52,369 bases of DNA from positions 1-52,369 of the forward strand of contig JAUSHZ010000028.1 in NCBI GenBank assembly GCA_030648255.1. Reading direction: 5' to 3'. Made by a program: the position numbers and the translations under genes. Source of the DNA: a bacterium (GTDB taxonomy: Bacteria; Patescibacteriota; Minisyncoccia; Minisyncoccales; CG1-02-41-26). Within the stretch, counting starts at the first letter, position 1, and every line of letters starts with the position of its first letter. The notes under the pieces were generated by a model. It saw nothing but the letters and a program-made list of their open reading frames with translations. It was not told where the DNA came from and searched no databases. Positions 48,993-52,369 of the stretch are shown here, piece after piece.

Positions 48993-50237
48993 ATGAAAAA
49001 TTACATTCCGTTTGTTCTTGTGGTCGCAGTGTTATTAGTAGCAGGTGTCGCCTATATGCAACCATCTGGGCTAGGGGCAAAAGCAATTGAAGATGATTTT
49101 GTTATTACGTTAGATACTCCTACTTCTGCTGGTGTTGTTATCAAAAAAGCAAAAAATAACAACGTCCGTCTCATTCAACTTGAGAGTACATTCAATATGA
49201 ACGGACAGATGATTTCTGATGTATATGTAATAAAGCCAAGTGACATGTCAGAGAGTGATATTGAGCATGGATTTCTTAATGGACGTAACGCGGTTGCCGA
49301 TCTCAACAATAAAAATGTTGCAGAAGTGAACCGTCTTACTACTATCAAACAAAAAGAGACAGGCTTTTCTTTGCCGAAGATGAAAGGAGTAAATGTGTCC
49401 ACAGACATTGCGAAACCACTTATCAAACGCATGACAGTGCATGGAGAAAAATCGCAAGCACAGAGCATGGCTGATCAGTTGGGAGGCAAGCTCAAAAATG
49501 TGCGTGAGTCGGTCACAACAACCAATGACACACCGAATGTGGTGGCAAAAATATTGGGCATTAAGACTGCGTTTGCCATAACATGGAATGATTTTTGGAA
49601 TCGTTGGATAAATCCGGTTTATAGAGGCACGATAACAACTGGTCGCACAAAAGATATGGAGAAGTGGGTGCCTGAAGCAGGGTATGCGTATATAGGTCAG
49701 TATTCAAATACTGGAAATTCTTTTGACGGTGATCGGTATTCATACAATCTGATGTGGTGGGATGATGTATCCGACTTTAAATCTGGATCAAGTTGGTGGG
49801 GCACTGACGGCTATGAGCAAAAGGTGCTCTTGCACAACTACGATGGCAAGACATATATGAAAAATGAGAAGAGTTTCTTCTATGGAGTACCATCTTTAAC
49901 ATACGCTGCTTCTAATCTGCCAGACGCATATGTTGATACCCGTCTTGATGACGACAATGTTGAAGTGTCGTACACAATTGGATCTGGCCGTGGCGATCTT
50001 ATTAGCGCAAATACGCCTGGCTGGTATTGGACACAATTTTTCACGGATCCTGGCAATGACACGGTGGATAAGTTTAAGACACAAGCGCATTTGGTAACCG
50101 AATACTACTCAATGTGTTACTACACATGGGGCACTTACTGCATGTTTGGGGACACATCAGTACCTATAACCACATTGATTCCATTTAGTAGTGGAAATAA
50201 TGTGCCGACGAACGGCTGGCAGTATTTTAGCTATTAG
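48993..50237 (+). CDS. hypothetical exported protein, 414 aa
   Basis: Not recognised. The open frame starts with the polA fragment at 48912, but the natural start is the ATG at 48993, which gives a signal-anchor (YIPFVLVVAVLLVAGVAYMQ). Residues about 30-180 are mixed and charged, resembling a propeptide (DFVITLDTPTSAGVVIKKAK, then LPKMKGVNVSTDIAK). The C-terminal half is aromatic and beta-rich (WNDFWNRWINPVYRGTITTG, YSYNLMWWDDVSDFKSGSSW, NTPGWYWTQFF) with one Cys pair late (MCYYTWGTYC), and ends WQYFSY. Secreted, possibly wall- or carbohydrate-binding, but no fold is assigned. No Shine-Dalgarno; TATAAT occurs at 48975-48980. Confidence 0.65.
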   Translation: MKNYIPFVLVVAVLLVAGVAYMQPSGLGAKAIEDDFVITLDTPTSAGVVIKKAKNNNVRLIQLESTFNMNGQMISDVYVIKPSDMSESDIEHGFLNGRNAVADLNNKNVAEVNRLTTIKQKETGFSLPKMKGVNVSTDIAKPLIKRMTVHGEKSQAQSMADQLGGKLKNVRESVTTTNDTPNVVAKILGIKTAFAITWNDFWNRWINPVYRGTITTGRTKDMEKWVPEAGYAYIGQYSNTGNSFDGDRYSYNLMWWDDVSDFKSGSSWWGTDGYEQKVLLHNYDGKTYMKNEKSFFYGVPSLTYAASNLPDAYVDTRLDDDNVEVSYTIGSGRGDLISANTPGWYWTQFFTDPGNDTVDKFKTQAHLVTEYYSMCYYTWGTYCMFGDTSVPITTLIPFSSGNNVPTNGWQYFSY

Positions 50238-50264
50238 TCGCAAATATAGTATATAGGAACAAAG

Positions 50265-50291
50265 AAGCTTGCTGTGTTAGTAAGCTTTTTT
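50265..50291. terminator. intrinsic terminator between convergent genes
   Basis: AAGCTT arms (50265-50270 and 50282-50287) with CT/AG extension, followed by a T-run on the plus strand. Confidence 0.65.
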
Positions 50292-50298
50292 GTGAATC

Positions 50299-50829
50299 CT
50301 ATGTCGTTTTATTTTTGGATTTCTTCGCTAAGTAGAGCGTAATAAAATTGGATACGATTATAATGGCAAAAGTTCCCAGTACCGTGAGTGTTCTTTTGGC
50401 GGTATATATTGCCGTAACGAGTTCATCATTGTTTGCATCGGCAGCATCAACAGCCGAAAGAAATGCTTGATAGAGTGTGGCATGTTCGTGGGACGCGATG
50501 AGTGTAAAAAGAACATAAAAAAGAATCATGTGTCGAAAGTGATCAATAATGAAATTGTTTTGAGACTTTTCCACCACCACTACCACACAGGTAAATACAG
50601 CAAATATTACACCAGTGAAAAGGAAGTAGAGAAGCGACCCCGCAGGAATGCCGATCGTAATCGGATTGTGCGTGAAAGGGTAAATCAAAACACTACTAGC
50701 AAGATAGCCAATCGCCACCGCGATCACACATGCGAGCAAGAAAAAAAGTGGTGCAAAATAGCATAACAAACGACGCGGTAGTGACTGTACAGCATTATTT
50801 TTCCTAATCATCTTAGTAATATATTGCAT
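50299..50829 (-). CDS. hypothetical four-helix membrane protein, 176 aa
   Basis: Not recognised. Four membrane helices are apparent: LLCYFAPLFFLLACVIAVAI, IPAGSLLYFLFTGVIFAVFT to VVV, HMILFYVLFTLIASHEHA, and VLGTFAIIIVSNFITLYLA, with a basic C-terminal tail. A soluble acidic loop (VDAADANNDELVTAIYTA) lies before the last helix. It belongs to the compositionally distinct block and is convergent with the exported-protein gene. Function unknown. Confidence 0.6.
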   Translation of the reverse strand: MQYITKMIRKNNAVQSLPRRLLCYFAPLFFLLACVIAVAIGYLASSVLIYPFTHNPITIGIPAGSLLYFLFTGVIFAVFTCVVVVVEKSQNNFIIDHFRHMILFYVLFTLIASHEHATLYQAFLSAVDAADANNDELVTAIYTAKRTLTVLGTFAIIIVSNFITLYLAKKSKNKTT

Positions 50830-51032
50830 TCTATCATATCTGTATTTAATTTAACATAAAAACAGTACGGATAAATTTCGCGCAATCCGAGTTCGCATGG
50901 GGCCCCGCCACAAAGCAAAGATTTTATTGTTTAACTGATAAGGGTAGAGAGTTTGTGGGTTATATCGGAAAATTTCCTTTGTCGATCGGTAAACTTTTGA
51001 CACGGTTTTATGGGGGTTGTGGATAACTTGCT

Positions 51033-51061
51033 TTGACATAAAAATAAAATTTTGGTTAGAT
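51033..51061 (+). promoter_or_regulatory. promoter of the 212-aa anchored-protein gene
   Basis: TTGACA (51033-51038), a 17-bp spacer and TTAGAT (51056-51061), about 25 nt before the ATG at 51086. A TTGTGGATAA element lies just upstream (51018-51027), resembling a reversed DnaA box. The 200 bp before it (50830-51032) hold nothing recognisable. Confidence 0.55.
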
Positions 51062-51085
51062 AAAAAATACAAAAAAATTAAAAAT

Positions 51086-51724
51086 ATGAAAAAAAATAAA
51101 TTAGTTGTTTTATTGGTTTTGGTAGCAGTAATTCTGGCTGGTGTGGCTGGGATTTTTTATTATAAAAGTAAAATTGGTGGCGAGAAAAGCGAAGCGCCAA
51201 AATTATTTAGCAAAGGGGATTATGTGGTTGAGGATAGAGCCGACGGCAAGTATATTGTGGTGAACAAAGTGGGCCTAACCGCCAAAGTCCCAACCGACTG
51301 GCGTGTAGAATTCGAAGGCAACGACCTCCCCGATGGCACTTCTGAATATTGGGTTAATTTGTTGTCGCAGGATGCTGAGAAAAAGGGTAGCTTTTTAATG
51401 AAGGGATGCGGGATTACGATAACATTGGGGTATGAGGAGAATAACAATAAAGATTTAAATGAACAAATTTTAGCTATACAGAATAATGACCAAGATAATA
51501 ATTTATTTCGTGCTGGATATCAGTATGAAATTTTGAGTGTTGGTAAGAATAGGGGGATAAAGTGGACAGGGGAGAAAAATGATACCTTTGGTAAAAATGT
51601 TGGGCTGGATATTCCCGTGGGGTCGGTACAAACAATAGGATTTTCATCGATTTTTCCCGTAAAAAATGAGGTTACTTGTGAAAATACTTGGGGAGATTTT
51701 TTGAAAACAATTGACTTGAAATAA
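51086..51724 (+). CDS. hypothetical membrane-anchored protein, 212 aa
   Basis: Start at the ATG at 51086 (MKKNKLVVLLVLVAVILAGV), which gives a signal-anchor. An upstream ATG at 51017 would overlap the promoter. The exterior part is a mixed alpha/beta domain (YIVVNKVGLTAKVPTDWRVE, then YWVNLLSQDAEKKGSFLMKG) with two Cys (KGCGIT; EVTCENTW) that might pair. No family is recognised; its AT-rich codon use matches the host genes. It is followed 3 nt later by another exported protein, so they form an operon. Confidence 0.65.
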   Translation: MKKNKLVVLLVLVAVILAGVAGIFYYKSKIGGEKSEAPKLFSKGDYVVEDRADGKYIVVNKVGLTAKVPTDWRVEFEGNDLPDGTSEYWVNLLSQDAEKKGSFLMKGCGITITLGYEENNNKDLNEQILAIQNNDQDNNLFRAGYQYEILSVGKNRGIKWTGEKNDTFGKNVGLDIPVGSVQTIGFSSIFPVKNEVTCENTWGDFLKTIDLK

Positions 51725-51727
51725 AGC

Positions 51728-52267
51728 ATGAATGTTGATGGTTTTAAAAAAATAATTTTAGGCGGAACAATAATTTTGTTATTGATTCCGCTTTTTGTTT
51801 TTGCTCAAGAAAATACTTTTGCTTTAAAAGAAAAGCAGTCTTTGAGTATATTAGATACTATTAGGCAATATCCGCTTTCAACAGCTCAATTTAATTTATA
51901 TTACGATTCTATCGGTAATTCTGACTCAGAGAATCCAATTAAGGCTGGAGCAGTAATGTTGGTAAAACAAACTATATTACAAAACGAGCTGGATTATTGG
52001 CTGGTTAAAATGCCGGCCAATTTTTCTAAAAATTTTATTAAAGCAGTTTATAAAATTGCGCCAGCTGTGATTTACGGCGATTATTCTGGCGTAATTAGTT
52101 TAATAGAAAAATACACGGTGGCAGAAGCTAATAAATATATTGATAATTGGATGAAACAAAATCAGGTTTTAATTGGCAGCGGTATTGGCAAATATGCTTT
52201 CCCGTCTTACAAAAATAATCCCCAAGTAATTGTGGATTCAGCCCTGAAACCGAACACTTGGGATTAA
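51728..52267 (+). CDS. hypothetical exported protein, 3' end probably replaced by an IS
   Basis: 179 codons to the stop. A signal peptide (IILGGTIILLLIPLFVFAQE) precedes a mostly helical domain (LLVKQTI-type segments: AGAVMLVKQTILQNELDYWL, YKIAPAVIYGDYSGVISLIE). Not recognised. The final residues (VDSALKPNTWD) are read from the end of the transposase gene on the other strand, so the original C-terminus is probably lost and the gene truncated. It is cotranscribed with the preceding anchored protein. Confidence 0.6.
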   Translation: MNVDGFKKIILGGTIILLLIPLFVFAQENTFALKEKQSLSILDTIRQYPLSTAQFNLYYDSIGNSDSENPIKAGAVMLVKQTILQNELDYWLVKMPANFSKNFIKAVYKIAPAVIYGDYSGVISLIEKYTVAEANKYIDNWMKQNQVLIGSGIGKYAFPSYKNNPQVIVDSALKPNTWD

Positions 52268-52369
52268 ATTATTGTTTGGTTTGACGATTGAATCTATCAT
52301 AACAAAAACATCTGGATTTTTGAATTGGTTGTTCTCCAACATAACCTCTAAAGGTTTCTTAAATCCTAA
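52238..52369 (-). mobile_element. transposase C-terminus, partial (IS at right window edge)
   Basis: On the minus strand a stop-free 43-codon frame enters from the right edge: LGFKKPLEVM, LENNQFKNPDVFVMIDSIVK, ending LIPSVRFQG then TGA at 52240-52238. LGFKxPLEVM is the conserved end of DDE integrase-type transposases (IS481/IS3/IS30-like, normally RPHxxLGYKTPLEVL). The orientation matches the transposase start at the left edge, so the two fragments may be the two ends of one repeated IS that broke the assembly. Confidence 0.7.

Larger units (their letters stand above)
48978..50900. other. compositionally distinct block inserted after the polA start
   Basis: From about 48978 the sequence is visibly richer in G+C and uses CGT/CGC arginine codons that are rare in neighbouring genes. 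It holds two genes without recognisable relatives in the host set. The right boundary is unclear, somewhere between the end of the membrane-protein gene region (50829) and the AT-rich promoter at 51033. No transposase, integrase or terminal repeats were seen at its edges. Confidence 0.55.

Noticed and set aside
1-52369. Stop-codon reassignment (TGA as Gly or Trp)
   Set aside because: TGA serves as a normal terminator in several clear genes (rsmA, ruvB, yidC), and no conserved domain is cut by an internal TGA.
1-52369. tRNA, rRNA, tmRNA or RNase P RNA genes
   Set aside because: No cloverleaf, TTCGAAT-type arm or conserved rRNA block was seen by eye. A covariance search would be needed to exclude them fully.

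Overview
The window looks like a contig from a low-GC Patescibacteria (CPR) genome, probably a Parcubacteria-type lineage. This is inferred from the gene set: a compact dnaA-dnaN / rpmH-rnpA-yidD-yidC-jag origin region, a type IV secretion (T4SS)-like locus with PrgI, a short VirB4 and very large Cys-rich surface proteins, a PaaX/Cas2-like regulator, and yebC-ruvC and ruvB-comEA neighbourhoods. TGA is used as a stop (for example at the end of rsmA), so the code-25 lineages do not fit.

Layout. Both edges lie inside transposase genes. The left edge (1-142) is the 5' end of an IS that interrupts comM. The right edge (52238-52369) is the 3' end of a transposase read on the same strand. The contig may therefore have been broken at two copies of one IS. 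From 0.7 to 7.5 kb there are a LysM-M23 peptidase, rsmA carrying in-frame palindromic repeats, an ATPase gene flanked by a duplicated piece of the rsmA tail, a methyltransferase, and a large polytopic VirB6-like protein. From 8.7 to 34.9 kb one long minus-strand block runs from rpmH beside dnaA through rnpA, yidD, yidC and jag into PrgI, a TraC-like protein, VirB4, two giant proteins (2271 and 2447 aa), a lytic transglycosylase and two paralogous surface proteins. Three of the surface proteins share a two-helix VirB2/TrbC-like N-terminal module joined to long, Cys-containing, probably extracellular regions. I take this as a secretion or pilus apparatus with its surface components.

The origin is probably at 34.9-36.7 kb: DnaA-box-like sites lie beside dnaA, strand bias flips there, and an AT-rich gap separates dnaA from dnaN. 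From 37.8 to 48.9 kb there are two unknown membrane proteins, a PaaX-like regulator bracketed by matching hairpins, a class A penicillin-binding protein, a small very acidic protein, ruvC, yebC, a ComEA-lamin-tail fusion, ruvB, a PilB/GspE-type ATPase, a degenerate DHH-like protein, and tsaE. After tsaE come only the first ~22 codons of polA. They run straight into a GC-richer block (about 48.98-50.9 kb) encoding an unfamiliar secreted protein and a membrane protein, so a rearrangement, insertion or chimera is present there.

The window is unusually rich in structured repeats: (i) a ~50-bp palindrome (core GCTGTTGAAGCTCGGTTTT) in four places, two of them inside rsmA and one nested within another copy; (ii) five hairpins with unrelated arms but a shared decamer tip close to GACGATCGTC; (iii) related long inverted repeats ending directly at the start codons of virB4, the traC-like gene and rnpA; (iv) a GC-rich palindrome inside comEA; (v) a 118-bp nested inverted repeat upstream of ruvB. 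No tRNA, rRNA or CRISPR array was seen, and no stretch longer than 300 bases lacks a gene.
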